DNA of 64,000 bases from Rufibacter sp. XAAS-G3-1 (GCF_013623775.1 NZ_JABFAM010000006.1:186001-250000), one strand, 5' to 3'; shown: positions 7,647-16,645, counted from the stretch's first letter. Notes: generated by a model not told the origin, from the letters alone. Program-made: numbers and translations.

Positions 7647-10286
7647 TCAGTCCACCATGACACGCCGATCCTGAATGACTTTGAAGTTCTCTATCATCTT
7701 GATCGCCTCCGGAATGTCTTCAGAGAAAATGGTGATAAATGAATTTCGCTCGGCGTGTTCCAGGGCGTAGGCAATGGCCACCATCTCCTGCCCTATCACT
7801 TTGAAGGGCTTAAGAGGGTCTACCTGCAAGATGCCGTTGATCACGCTTTGGTTGATTTCCTCGGCAGTACGGCCCCGCAGGTCTTTATCTGACCGAATGA
7901 TTACTTCATCAAACATCTGCGCCGCCAATTTTCCCAATTCAACCCAGTCTTCCGCCCGCCGGTCACCCACACCCGCTACTATCCCCACTTTTTTGCGGGC
8001 ATCTACGTTCTGCAGAAAATCAGCTATTCCTTTCATGCCTGCCGGGTTGTGGGCGTAATCTACCAGCACCTCAAAGGCGGGGAACTTGAACAGGTTCATT
8101 CTGCCCGGTGTCTTGGCCGCCGAGGGCACAAACGTACGCAATGCGGTTTTGATCTCAGAAATCTCAAAACGGGAGATGTAGCCCGCCAGCGTGGCCGCCA
8201 GTACGTTCTCAATATTGAACTTGGCCCGGCCGCCAAAGGTAAGCGGAATATCCGCCACGCGGTCTACCCGTATTTTGTAGGTGTTTTTGAAAATTGAGAT
8301 AAATCCGTTCTCAAATACCGCGGCTAGTCCACCTTGGGCCACATGCTTGAGAATGCGCGGGTTGTTTTCATCCATGCTGAAGAAAGCCACTTTCGCTTCT
8401 ACTTCCTTGGCCATGTGGTAGACGTTGTCGTCATCGGCGTTCAGGATGGCATACCCGTTTTTGCTTACGCTCTTAGGTACCACGGCCTTTACGCGGGCCA
8501 TGTCTTCCAGGGTGTAGATGTCGCGCAAGCCCATGTGGTCTTCGGCTACGTTAGTTACAATGCCAATGTCGCACTGCTGGAAACCTAAACCCGAGCGCAG
8601 CATTCCGCCCCGGGCGCACTCCAGCACCGCAAAGTTGACGGTTGGGTCACGCAGGACGAACTCGGCGCTTTTGGAACCGGTGGTATCCCCTTTTTCCAGC
8701 AGCGTGTCCTGGATATAGATGCCGTCAGTAGTGGTGAAACCTACCTTGTAGCCCACTGATTTCACCATATGGGCGATAAGCCGGGTGGTTGTGGTTTTGC
8801 CGTTAGTACCCGTAATGGCAATGATGGGAATGCGGGACGGGCAACTGTCTGGGAAGAGCATTTCAATCACCGGGTCTGCCACGTTCCGGGGCAAACCTTC
8901 GGTGGGTGCCACGTGCATCCTAAAGCCTGGTGCCGCGTTCACCTCTATGACTGCCCCTCGGGCCTCTGGTAACGGAATAGCGATGTCTGAGGTGACTACG
9001 TCAATACCGCAGATATCCAAGCCTATGGTTCCGGCAATCCGCTCGGCCATCAGTACATTATAAGGATCAATCAGGTCGGTTACGTCCGTAGCGGTACCAC
9101 CGGTAGAGAGGTTGGCGGTACTTTTCAGGAACAGTTCTTCGCCGTCTGCAATGACTGTGTCAAGGGTATAGCCTTTGCTGTCCAGAATGCCGTTGGTGTC
9201 TTTGTCTACGGTAATCTTGGTAAGTTCTTTCTCGTGGCCCACTCCGCGGCGCGGATCTGTGTTTACCTTATCAATGAGTTGCTGCACGGTAGAAACTCCG
9301 TCTCCCACCACCATGGCCGGGGTGCGTTTGGCGGCGGCCACAAACTTTTTATTCACCACCAGTAAACGGAAGTCATAGCCTTGGATGAACTGCTCTACAA
9401 TAACCGCTTTTTCGGCTTTGGAGTACTTCAGCGCTGTCTCGAAACCCGCCACGGCTTCTTCCCAGTTTTTAATATTGATGCCCGCCCCTTTTCCGTGGTT
9501 ACCGTCCAGTGGTTTTGTCACGATGGGATAGCCCAGAAAGTGAATCGCCTCTTTTAATTCGTCCAGGGTGTACACAATCTCCCCTTCGGGAACAGGCACC
9601 CCTGCTTCGCGCAGCACCTCCTTGGTAGCACTTTTGTCACCGGCTAATTCTACCGCAAACGCCGCCGTACGGCACGTCATGGTAGCCTGAATGCGCTTCT
9701 GATGCACGCCGTAGCCTAACTGGATCAATGAACTTTTGTTCAGGCGGATATAAGGGATACCTCTTGCCACCGCTTCTGACACAATGGAATAGGTACTAGG
9801 CCCAATGTGTTCATCTTCCCTGATCTCGTGTAACTCCTCCACGTCTGGGGCAATGTCATAGGCTTCATTTCTCACCAGCGCCGTGACCACCCGTATGGCC
9901 GCATGCGCCGCGTATTCCCCGGCTTTCTCTTCCTGGTAGGAAAAGACCACGTATTCAAAACCGGGCTGAGGAGCCGGATACGTTCGTCCAAATCCTGATT
10001 CCATGCCGCCTAGGGTTTGCAGTTCCAGGGCTACGTGCTCCACCACATTGCTTAGGGGAACCCCTTCTTCCCGGAGCCTTCTGAGGTAACCTCCTTCCTG
10101 CCCCTCGGTGCTACGATGCGAAATCATACCGGGGAACATGGTTTCCAGCTTTTGGGCGAAACCCGGAAGATCTGAGGTGAGCACCCCGGCAAAATCTTCC
10201 ATGTCCAGTTTTAGTACTACAATTTTCGGGTGTTTCACAGACCAGTAGTTTGGTCCGCGCATGATGCGCAATTCTGCGATTTTCAT
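7647..10286 (-). CDS. cphA: cyanophycin synthetase
   Basis: Polymerises aspartate and arginine into the nitrogen-storage polymer cyanophycin using ATP. The 879 residues show the three CphA parts: an N-terminal domain (1 to about 165), an ATP-grasp domain (about 220-475, with GYPIVTKPLDGNHGKGAGINI and VIEVNAAPGFRMH) that adds Asp, and a C-terminal Mur-ligase domain starting at IIAITGTNGKTTTTRLIAHM with its P-loop, then DYAHNPAGM. All key motifs look intact. It starts 39 bp after cyanophycinase on the same strand, forming a make-and-degrade operon. Confidence 0.95.
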   Translation of the reverse strand: MKIAELRIMRGPNYWSVKHPKIVVLKLDMEDFAGVLTSDLPGFAQKLETMFPGMISHRSTEGQEGGYLRRLREEGVPLSNVVEHVALELQTLGGMESGFGRTYPAPQPGFEYVVFSYQEEKAGEYAAHAAIRVVTALVRNEAYDIAPDVEELHEIREDEHIGPSTYSIVSEAVARGIPYIRLNKSSLIQLGYGVHQKRIQATMTCRTAAFAVELAGDKSATKEVLREAGVPVPEGEIVYTLDELKEAIHFLGYPIVTKPLDGNHGKGAGINIKNWEEAVAGFETALKYSKAEKAVIVEQFIQGYDFRLLVVNKKFVAAAKRTPAMVVGDGVSTVQQLIDKVNTDPRRGVGHEKELTKITVDKDTNGILDSKGYTLDTVIADGEELFLKSTANLSTGGTATDVTDLIDPYNVLMAERIAGTIGLDICGIDVVTSDIAIPLPEARGAVIEVNAAPGFRMHVAPTEGLPRNVADPVIEMLFPDSCPSRIPIIAITGTNGKTTTTRLIAHMVKSVGYKVGFTTTDGIYIQDTLLEKGDTTGSKSAEFVLRDPTVNFAVLECARGGMLRSGLGFQQCDIGIVTNVAEDHMGLRDIYTLEDMARVKAVVPKSVSKNGYAILNADDDNVYHMAKEVEAKVAFFSMDENNPRILKHVAQGGLAAVFENGFISIFKNTYKIRVDRVADIPLTFGGRAKFNIENVLAATLAGYISRFEISEIKTALRTFVPSAAKTPGRMNLFKFPAFEVLVDYAHNPAGMKGIADFLQNVDARKKVGIVAGVGDRRAEDWVELGKLAAQMFDEVIIRSDKDLRGRTAEEINQSVINGILQVDPLKPFKVIGQEMVAIAYALEHAERNSFITIFSEDIPEAIKMIENFKVIQDRRVMVD

Positions 10287-10325
10287 AGATTGGTTAATCT
10301 AGTATGCCAGCGGGTATGTCTTTTG

Positions 10326-11225
10326 TTAAAAAATTTCCAGCGTGTACGTATCTCCTTTTCCAAGGAGATGCACCTTGAGATCTCTCATAGTGACCGGAAC
10401 CCCTTCCTCCACTTCATATATATTGGTTTTGGTGCTGCCCCGCCCGTCCACTATAACCACGAGTCCACTTCCTACCACTTCAAAATTCTTTCCTTCCTTT
10501 ACCACTATTCCGGTGTCTTCCTCTAACCCAACGCCAATAAAAGTTGGGTTGGTAGCCAGCATCTGCACCATACGTACTATACGGCCGCGGGTGATAAAAT
10601 GGGTATCTATGGCCACATCATCTAACAACTCAAGCCCGGCGGTAATGCTCACTGACCCTTTGATAAAACCACCCCCGTTCAGGCCTTGGTAAATCATTTG
10701 GGTGGACATGGCAGCTGCCCCGGCACTGGTTCCGGCTACTACCAAAGAGTCATTGTGATAGCGCTCTTTGATGATTCGTATGAACTCTGTGCCACCCAGA
10801 ATAGCGGTAAGTTTCAACTGATCGCCGCCCGTAAACATAATGCCGGCCGCTTTCTTCACCAGTTCCAGGTACTCTTCTTTACAGGCATCTTCCCGGGAAC
10901 GGATATCCACCACCTGCACATTCTTTACTTTCAGCTTATGGAAGACTTCTATGTACGATGCCCCCATTTCTTCGGGGATGGAGGAAGCGGTAGGAATGAC
11001 CAGCACCAACGGATTGGCGCCTTTCAATTCACTGACCACCCTCTCCAGTATTTCATTTTTCTCGAAGTTTATGTTTTCTGCGTTGGTGGAACCGTCTTCC
11101 GGATCATCTCCTTTGTTTTCTTTTCCGCCAATGGCGATGAGTGTTCCGGTAGGGGTTTTTCCTTCAATTGCTTCTCTTGCCTTAGCACTACTAACTTCTT
11201 CTTTCTCTGAGTGTTTTTTGCTCAT
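10326..11225 (-). CDS. cphB: cyanophycinase
   Basis: Serine exopeptidase of family S51 that cuts cyanophycin to beta-Asp-Arg dipeptides. The nucleophile elbow AGTSAGAAAM is intact, preceded by GIMFTGGDQLKL and followed by IDTHFITRGRIVRM and GVGLEEDTGIVV, all typical of CphB. Compared with many CphB proteins the N-terminus carries an extra hydrophilic stretch of roughly 25 residues plus an acidic insert after IAIGGKENKG. It is the first gene of the cph operon; about 570 bp of AT-rich DNA upstream probably holds its promoter. No isoaspartyl dipeptidase gene is in the window. Confidence 0.94.
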   Translation of the reverse strand: MSKKHSEKEEVSSAKAREAIEGKTPTGTLIAIGGKENKGDDPEDGSTNAENINFEKNEILERVVSELKGANPLVLVIPTASSIPEEMGASYIEVFHKLKVKNVQVVDIRSREDACKEEYLELVKKAAGIMFTGGDQLKLTAILGGTEFIRIIKERYHNDSLVVAGTSAGAAAMSTQMIYQGLNGGGFIKGSVSITAGLELLDDVAIDTHFITRGRIVRMVQMLATNPTFIGVGLEEDTGIVVKEGKNFEVVGSGLVVIVDGRGSTKTNIYEVEEGVPVTMRDLKVHLLGKGDTYTLEIF

Positions 11226-11792
11226 TTTTACGCAATGACTTTAAATCCAATTGTTAAAGCAGGCCCTTAATTTTTCAGGATAGCTTTTCTATTTACCCAG
11301 GAATTAAAAGGGATATTCTGCTTCTATGTTCCTATTAGATGTTCGGGCATACGCATATTTAAGCCAAAAGATTAGAGAATAAGAATATATAGGATTTACC
11401 GACAATCAGTTGCGGGAACTACTTAGAAACAAATTTCATTTCAGTCCTAAAGTGCAGAATTTTCTATATTTTACGTAAAAATTTAAAATTCGTACATCAT
11501 ACAACCCTTACAAAGAAGCTAAATTTTGAAATTTACAATAGTAAAATAAGTTATATGTAAGAACCTATTCTAGAACAAAGTGATGGGCGCATCATTTAAA
11601 CCGATATTTTTGAGGTATTGCTGTTGTTAAGAACTTATGTAATTAGAGTTTTCCGCAACTCTTTTTATAAGCGTTTATCTTTCAATTAGATAAATTATAA
11701 TGCAAGAAAATACTTGGTCAATTAGATAAATAGATCTTTCTCTGTAAACTATTACTGGAGGTAAACTTACCACAAAAGGGTTTACAGTGCTA
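11226..11792. other. AT-rich intergenic region upstream of cphB
   Basis: No ORF or RNA gene seen on either strand. Base composition is clearly more AT-rich than its surroundings. A 13-bp direct repeat TCAATTAGATAAA occurs at 11682-11694 and 11718-11730, 36 bp apart, which could be paired binding sites. No full TTTG-N19-TAnnTTTG promoter facing cphB was found. Confidence 0.4.
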
Positions 11793-12280
11793 TTGGTTCC
11801 TTTCTGCGCTTTAGCCTGTGCGCGGAAAGGTCTTCTATGGGGAGATGAGTAGGGCGCATGCTTTAGGTGTTCCCTTGGCTTTTCTGTCTATTCCGTAGGA
11901 TAAGTAGGTGCACGCGGTTTGCTGTTCCCTTGGCTTGTCCGTTTGTTGCGTGGGTGCAGGTGCTGTATTGTTTCATCTTTGGCGGTATGCGCTCACGGCC
12001 GCGGGGCCTCGTCTTCCCCTCTCGCACTGCCCTTTCGGCCTGAGGAGTCTGCCTCTCTTAGCGGAGGTCTTTCCAGGGCCAAAAGCGAGGCGCGCTCGGG
12101 GAAGACTGGAACTGGGGAAAGTAAGTAAGGGCAGCGGTGATGATAACCCGTAGAGACCAGGCACTGCCTTGTCTCTCACGCATTCCTTTCTTCTTGAAAG
12201 GCGCATTCCCCTCCTGGGAGGGGTTGGGGTGGGTTTTAGCACTCCACCACCACTGAGACACACCTATCACTCAATAGGGA
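11793..12280 (+). repeat. large dispersed repeat R, copy 2 (longest)
   Basis: Runs from GGTTCCTTTCTGCGC to the ATCACTCAATAGGG end. Contains an internal near-duplication of about 60-70 bp around TGTTCCCTTGGCTT, a GC-rich centre (CGGCCGCGGGGCC), and CGGGGAAGACTGGAACTGGG. An 81-codon ORF (11908-12153) has a counterpart in copy 3 but is interrupted in copies 1 and 4, so it is not called as a gene. Confidence 0.75.
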
Positions 12281-12351
12281 TAGGTATATCGGAAGGAATA
12301 GCAGCAAGGTCTTAGGCAATTGAAGGGCAGAGGTGATTATAAGCTAAAAAC

Positions 12352-12384
12352 AAGAAAGCCTGCTTAATATAAGCAGGCTTTCTT
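12352..12384 (-). terminator. terminator of tRNA-Cys
   Basis: Perfect 14-bp stem AAGAAAGCCTGCTT / AAGCAGGCTTTCTT with a 5-nt loop, followed on the minus strand by a T-rich run. It starts 6 bp past the tRNA 3' end. Confidence 0.85.
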
Positions 12385-12390
12385 CGGGTG

Positions 12391-12461
12391 AGGTAACGAG
12401 CGGATTCGAACCGCTGTACGAGCTTTTGCAGAGCTCTGCCTAACCACTCGGCCACGTTACC
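12391..12461 (-). tRNA. tRNA-Cys (GCA)
   Basis: Read on the minus strand: acceptor GGTAACG pairs with CGTTACC, D arm GCCGAGTGGTTAGGC, anticodon stem GAGCT/AGCTC with loop CTGCAAA (anticodon GCA), T arm AGCGG/CCGCT with loop TTCGAAT, and discriminator U, the identity base for Cys. 71 nt, CCA not encoded. Confidence 0.95.
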
Positions 12462-12474
12462 GTGATTGGGAGTG

Positions 12475-12505
12475 CAAATATAGACAGGATTTAATACGGT
12501 CACAA
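12475..12505 (-). promoter_or_regulatory. promoter of tRNA-Cys
   Basis: On the minus strand TATATTTG (12475-12482) matches TAnnTTTG, with TTG 20 bp further upstream (12503-12505). The tRNA 5' end is 13 bp past the box, leaving a leader of only a few nucleotides. Confidence 0.6.
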
Positions 12506-12536
12506 CTCCTTCGCGCTTATTTTTGCGATGAGGCAT

Positions 12537-12567
12537 AAAAAAAGAGCCTCTTTTCAGAGGCCCTTTC
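12537..12567 (-). terminator. terminator of rpsA
   Basis: Hairpin arms GAAAGGGCCTC / GAGGCTCTTT on the minus strand with a T-run after it; begins about 30 bp past the rpsA stop. Confidence 0.8.
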
Positions 12568-12597
12568 TAGAAATCAGGCAGTTACCTACCTAAAAAA

Positions 12598-14499
12598 TTA
12601 TTCAGCTGATTCAGTTGTACCAGCGTCAGTAGCGTCAGAATCAGTAGATTTACCAGCACGGGCTTGCGCAGCCGCGGCTAATTTTTTCTCACCGGCTTCT
12701 TTCTCGTTTTCCATCATCTGGTCTTTCAAGGCAGAAAGAGCATCCAGGTCACCTAAGGTAGAACGAACTTCGTCTTTCTTAGGGGCAGCCGGAGCAGCGG
12801 CAGCTTTAGGAGCGCCTGCGGCAGCCGGAGCGTCTTTCTTCTCAAACTTCTTACGCTTGGCATCTTCTGGCTGGGCCGTGTGTACCGCCGTATGCGACAA
12901 GATGATCTTACGGTCATCTTTAGAGAACTCCGTTACTTTGAAGTCCACTTGCTCACCGGCTTCTACACTAGAACCATCTTCTTTGGTCAACCCTTTAGGG
13001 AAAGCGAATCCTTCAATACCGTACGGCAGCTCCAGCGTGGCACCACGGTCAGATTTCTCTAACACGGTAGCCTTGTGCGTAGATCCTACGTTGAATACGG
13101 TAGCGAACGTATCCCATGGGTTTTCTTCCAGTTGTTTGTGACCAAGGGCCAGACGACGGGCAGAAGCATCAAGCTCCAGCACCACAACGTCTAATCTGTC
13201 ACCAACTTTCACGAACTCAGATGGGTGTTTGATTTTCTTAGTCCAGGATAAGTCAGACACGTGCACCAAGCCGTCTACGCCTTCTTCCAACTCAATGAAC
13301 AGGCCAAAGTTGGTCAGGTTTCTAACCACACCCGTGTGCTTCGTTCCAACGGCATACTTGGTCAATACATCTTCCTTCGTCCAAGGATCTTCAGTCAACT
13401 GCTTGATGCCCAGAGACATTTTGCGGTCGTTACGATCCATGGTCAACACAACCGCCTCAATTTCGTCACCTTGTTTGATGAAGTCTTGTGGGTTGCGCAG
13501 GTGCTGAGACCATGACATTTCTGATACGTGGATCAAGCCTTCTACGCCGGGCATCAGTTCTAAGAACGCGCCGTAATCTGCTACGTTCACGATTCTGCCA
13601 CGTACGCGGGAGCCAACTTCTACTTCCGCAGGGAGAGCATCCCATGGGTGAGGAGTCAACTGCTTCATACCCAAAGAAATACGTTTCTTATCGTCGTCGA
13701 AATCCAACACTACCACGTTTACTTTCTGGTCTAGCTCCAACACCTCTTGCGGGTGGTTGATGCGGCCCCATGAAATATCTGTGATGTGCAACAGACCATC
13801 CACGCCACCAAGGTCAATGAAGACCCCGAAGTTGGTCATGTTTTTGATCACACCTTCCAGAACCTGGCCTTTTTCAAGGTTGTTGAGGATGGCGGCACGT
13901 TGCTGCTCAAGATCTTTCTCAATCAGCACTTTGTGCGATACTACTACGTTGTCAAAAGCGGCGTTGATTTTCACCACTTTCACTTCCATCTTACGACCCA
14001 CATAGATGTCGAAGTCGCGGATTGGTTTCACGTCAATTTGTGAACCTGGTAAGAAGGCTTCTACGCCATACAGGTCGGTGATCAGACCACCTTTGGTTCT
14101 GCGTTTCACCACGCCTTCCAGCACGGTGTCGTTCTCCAAAGCGCCGTAGATCATTTCCCACGCTTTCACGATTTTGGCTTTCTTGCGGGACAGGATCAAC
14201 TGACCGTTCGGGTCTTCCTGGTCTTCAATGAATACCTCCACCTCATCGCCGATTTTCAGATCCGGCATGTCGCGGAATTCAGAAATCGGAACCAGACCAT
14301 CAGATTTAAAGCCGATGTTCAGGATTACGTCGCGCTCAGTGATACCAACCACGGTACCTTTGATCACTTCCTCTTCCTGAACGGTGTTCAGGGTGTCGGC
14401 ATACATTTGTTCCATTTCGGCTCTCTCTGTCGCAGAGTAAGAACCGCCGAAACCCTGAGACTCAAACTTGCCCCAGTCAAAATCTTCTAAATTTGCCAT
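12598..14499 (-). CDS. rpsA: 30S ribosomal protein S1
   Basis: RNA-binding ribosomal protein needed to load mRNAs on the 30S subunit. The 633 residues contain consecutive S1 (OB-fold) repeats, six visible at about 45-110, 130-195, 213-281, 298-367, 385-455 and 470-540. The clearest are GVIKNMTNFGVFIDLGGVDG and GVVRNLTNFGLFIELEEGVD, each followed by LLHITDISW or LVHVSDLSW. The C-terminal 90 residues are a low-complexity Ala/Lys/Glu tail. It stands alone with its own terminator. The leader (14500-14640) has no Shine-Dalgarno-like purine run, in keeping with Bacteroidota genes. Confidence 0.96.
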   Translation of the reverse strand: MANLEDFDWGKFESQGFGGSYSATERAEMEQMYADTLNTVQEEEVIKGTVVGITERDVILNIGFKSDGLVPISEFRDMPDLKIGDEVEVFIEDQEDPNGQLILSRKKAKIVKAWEMIYGALENDTVLEGVVKRRTKGGLITDLYGVEAFLPGSQIDVKPIRDFDIYVGRKMEVKVVKINAAFDNVVVSHKVLIEKDLEQQRAAILNNLEKGQVLEGVIKNMTNFGVFIDLGGVDGLLHITDISWGRINHPQEVLELDQKVNVVVLDFDDDKKRISLGMKQLTPHPWDALPAEVEVGSRVRGRIVNVADYGAFLELMPGVEGLIHVSEMSWSQHLRNPQDFIKQGDEIEAVVLTMDRNDRKMSLGIKQLTEDPWTKEDVLTKYAVGTKHTGVVRNLTNFGLFIELEEGVDGLVHVSDLSWTKKIKHPSEFVKVGDRLDVVVLELDASARRLALGHKQLEENPWDTFATVFNVGSTHKATVLEKSDRGATLELPYGIEGFAFPKGLTKEDGSSVEAGEQVDFKVTEFSKDDRKIILSHTAVHTAQPEDAKRKKFEKKDAPAAAGAPKAAAAPAAPKKDEVRSTLGDLDALSALKDQMMENEKEAGEKKLAAAAQARAGKSTDSDATDAGTTESAE

Positions 14500-14720
14500 A
14501 ATGCACTATTGGTTCACAAAATATAACAGCTAGGCACAGAACCACTTACCTACCCGTAGCTTCTTTTACATACCCGTTTTTCAACATTGAAACCCGGGGC
14601 ATTCACCTTGAACGCGCCGCGAAGGTACAAATTTTTACCAATTAAAAAGGGATTTTACCTCTAAAAACAGCATAAGTAACCTGACTTACAACGAGTTTGC
14701 TTTCACTTCCCCCACTCTCC

Positions 14721-14756
14721 TGTTTTAAGGCCATTTTCAGGAAAACAGGCTATAAA
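14721..14756. repeat. PAL palindromic repeat, copy 6
   Basis: TGTTTTAAGGCCATTTTC, then AGGAAAACAGGCTATAAA; degenerate arms. Lies in the gene-free stretch 14500-15253 together with copies 7 and 8 and the MITE-like element. Confidence 0.6.
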
Positions 14757-14926
14757 TGCCTCCTAACGGTAGGTTGCTCTGAATAAGTACTATAAAGCAA
14801 GGGTCTACAGGTCTTCTATGGGTTCTGCTTCAAGTTCTCAACTTGGAACTCTCATAGCTCAGGTTTTCAACTCACGGTAAAAAGCTTTAGAGTTCTGGAA
14901 GTTGCAAACTTGTGGTTTGGTTTCTT

Positions 14927-14962
14927 GTTTTAGAGCTTTTTGACGAAATCAGCCCTAAAACG
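14927..14962. repeat. PAL palindromic repeat, copy 7
   Basis: GTTTTAGAGCTTTTTGACG, then AAATCAGCCCTAAAACG. Next to it, 14976-15009 holds a second palindrome, CTCTAAGGCGCGGAAGTT / ACTTCCCCGTGCCTTAGAG, related to sequences at about 2128-2190 and 60188-60220. Confidence 0.6.
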
Positions 14963-15009
14963 TTCTTCTATGACCCTCTAAGGCGCGGAAGTTACTTCCC
15001 CGTGCCTTA

Positions 15010-15169
15010 GAGCATGTATAAATTTCATCTTAGCACTGCAAATGGCCATAAAAAGAACCTGCGTTCGCCTTTTTCTCGCCCCGTAGTGCTGCTACGCCGC
15101 TCAAAAAACGCTTCCGCAGAACCTTTCTCTGGTTAGTTGAGCCTGCAAACCTGAAATTCAGACAAGCTC
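15010..15169. mobile_element. MITE-like element, copy 1 (160 bp)
   Basis: Ends GAGCATGTATAAATTTC ... GAAATTCAGACAAGCTC are degenerate terminal inverted repeats, flanked by a TTA duplication (15007-15009 and 15170-15172). The interior matches the element at 49336-49474 in inverse orientation: AAGAACC, GCGTTCGC, GCTGCTACGC, TTCCGCAGAACCTTTCTCTGG (split here by comparison only). No ORF. Size, TIRs and 3-bp TNA duplications fit a non-autonomous derivative of an IS5-like insertion sequence (inference). Confidence 0.8.
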
Positions 15170-15197
15170 TTAGAATAGTATAAACCTATTTTAGACT

Positions 15198-15234
15198 CGT
15201 TTCGAGCCTGATTTTGTAAAAGTAAGCTTAAAAC
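15198..15234. repeat. PAL palindromic repeat, copy 8
   Basis: CGTTTCGAGCCTGATTTTG, then TAAAAGTAAGCTTAAAAC; 20 bp past the HNH gene stop on the minus strand. Confidence 0.65.
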
Positions 15235-15253
15235 AGGAGCAGGGTAGGCTTTC

Positions 15254-15763
15254 TTACGCCCGTGCCTTTTCCCGCAGGAAAGGAATCCAGGCATGGTCGG
15301 TATCCTGGATGCTGTCGCGCAGGAAGGAAACCAGAGAAGGCTTGAAGGGTTTGGAAAAGAGTTTCATGGAAACTTCTTCGGGGGTGCGGTCGCCTTTTTT
15401 GGAGTTGCAGCGGGAACAGGCGGTAATCAGGTTGTACCACGTGCTCTCCCCGCCTCTGGAGCGGGGTAGCAGATGATCTAAGGTAAGGTTTCTGGTGGAG
15501 CCGCAGTACTGGCACTTGTTGCGGTCGCGGCGCATGATGTTCTGGCGCGTGAGGGAGATGCCCTTGTACGGCACCCGCACATAGCGGTGCAACCGGATCA
15601 CAAGCGGTTTGGGGTACGTCTGGCGTACCGTGCGCAGCCCGTTTAGCTGGTCTTCCGCAATGAGCTCTGCTTTCTGGAGATAAATCAAGACAAAAGCCTT
15701 GTGCAGACTGCACGTGGCTATGGCGGAGTAATCTTGATTAAGTAAGAGTACCTTATCATTCAT
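15254..15763 (-). CDS. HNH endonuclease family protein
   Basis: 169-residue protein with a compact HNH domain in its second half: zinc-binding CQYCG and CSRC pairs bracket the catalytic LDHLLPRSRGG, followed by the Asn of WYNLITAC. The N-terminal half (LLNQDYSAIATCSLHKAFVL) is typical of a widespread stand-alone HNH family in Bacteroidota that is often kept in the core genome. That distribution argues against a recent homing endonuclease, but its cellular role is unknown. It lies upstream of PAL copy 8 and next to the MITE-like element, with NlpC/P60 about 100 bp upstream. Confidence 0.88.
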   Translation of the reverse strand: MNDKVLLLNQDYSAIATCSLHKAFVLIYLQKAELIAEDQLNGLRTVRQTYPKPLVIRLHRYVRVPYKGISLTRQNIMRRDRNKCQYCGSTRNLTLDHLLPRSRGGESTWYNLITACSRCNSKKGDRTPEEVSMKLFSKPFKPSLVSFLRDSIQDTDHAWIPFLREKARA

Positions 15764-15860
15764 ACGAAAACCTGCTCAGTAGATCCTTTAAGTAAGATAC
15801 GAAAAATTATCTTACCACAGATTTTTCTAACTGATTTTCAGGCGTTCGTGTTACACAGAT

Positions 15861-16640
15861 TTACTCTGGAAGAATGCGTTTTATGATGCGGAGCTTGTGG
15901 GAATAGCGTTTGCGGTCGCGGTTGTAGATGCCGTGGTGGTCTAGCTGGTCAATGCGCACCTCGCCGGAGGCATGAATGATCTTCTGGTCTTCCAGCACAA
16001 TGCCCACGTGAATGATGCGGCCTTCCTCATTGTCAAAGAAGGCGACATCGCCGGGACGGGTCTGGCTCACGAAATGCACTTCCTGCCCGTGTTCCACCTG
16101 CTGGTACGCGTCGCGGCGGAGCTGGTAGCCGCACACGCCGTACACCTGCTGCACAAACCCGGAGCAGTCAATCCCGAAGATGGATTTGCCCCCCCATACA
16201 TAGGGGGCGCGCATGAATTGCAGGGCAATCTTCTGCAGGAAATTCTCGCGGTAAGGCATGGTGGGGTTAGAGGCGCGGCCGTTGTAGAGCAGCCGTTCCT
16301 CCCCTACCCGTATGCTCATGCCGTCAAAGAACGGCAACACACTGCCCAAGCCGATGGGCGTCACCGTGTCTCCGCAGCTCACCGTTTGCACCAGATCCAT
16401 GGAACGGGGGTGCTGGGCGTTCCGCCATTCCTGGAAATACGCATCAGAAACCGGGAAGTGCTGCTTGAAATCAATCCAACCTTCGTAGTCATCGGCGGCG
16501 TTTCTGACCTGCACCCATTTTTCCTGGGTCTGGAGCAGTTCATAGCATTCCCCGAAGATGAGTTGGGTGATCTGTTCGCTTTTATCTGACGGCTCCCGGC
16601 GCACCGGCACCAGACTCAATTTGCAAATCCCGAAGTTCAA
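15861..16640 (-). CDS. NlpC/P60 (C40) cell-wall hydrolase with SH3 domain
   Basis: Probable dipeptidyl-peptidase acting on peptidoglycan stem peptides (gamma-D-Glu to diamino-acid bond). The 259 residues hold an N-terminal bacterial SH3 region (about 1-70; LVPVRREPSDKSEQITQLIFGE) and a second SH3-like part, then the papain-like domain with FGIDCSGFVQQVYG (catalytic Cys) and RIIHVGIVL (catalytic His). No signal peptide is evident, which resembles the Bacteroides YkfC-type enzymes that act on recycled murein peptides. It may be linked to the D-Glu genes at 22.3-24.4 kb, though it is not in their operon. Confidence 0.9.
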   Translation of the reverse strand: MNFGICKLSLVPVRREPSDKSEQITQLIFGECYELLQTQEKWVQVRNAADDYEGWIDFKQHFPVSDAYFQEWRNAQHPRSMDLVQTVSCGDTVTPIGLGSVLPFFDGMSIRVGEERLLYNGRASNPTMPYRENFLQKIALQFMRAPYVWGGKSIFGIDCSGFVQQVYGVCGYQLRRDAYQQVEHGQEVHFVSQTRPGDVAFFDNEEGRIIHVGIVLEDQKIIHASGEVRIDQLDHHGIYNRDRKRYSHKLRIIKRILPE

Positions 16641-16645
16641 GGTAT

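Noticed and set aside
11908-12153. 81-codon ORF in R copy 2 with a similar 113-codon ORF in R copy 3
   Set aside because: The frame is interrupted in copies 1 and 4 (in-frame TAA after TTCCGC), and similarity is equally strong outside the ORF. Composition is Cys/Arg/Leu-rich as expected for translated repeat DNA.
15254-15763. HNH gene as the nuclease of a mobile element
   Set aside because: The MITE-like element beside it has its own ends and target duplication that exclude the HNH gene.
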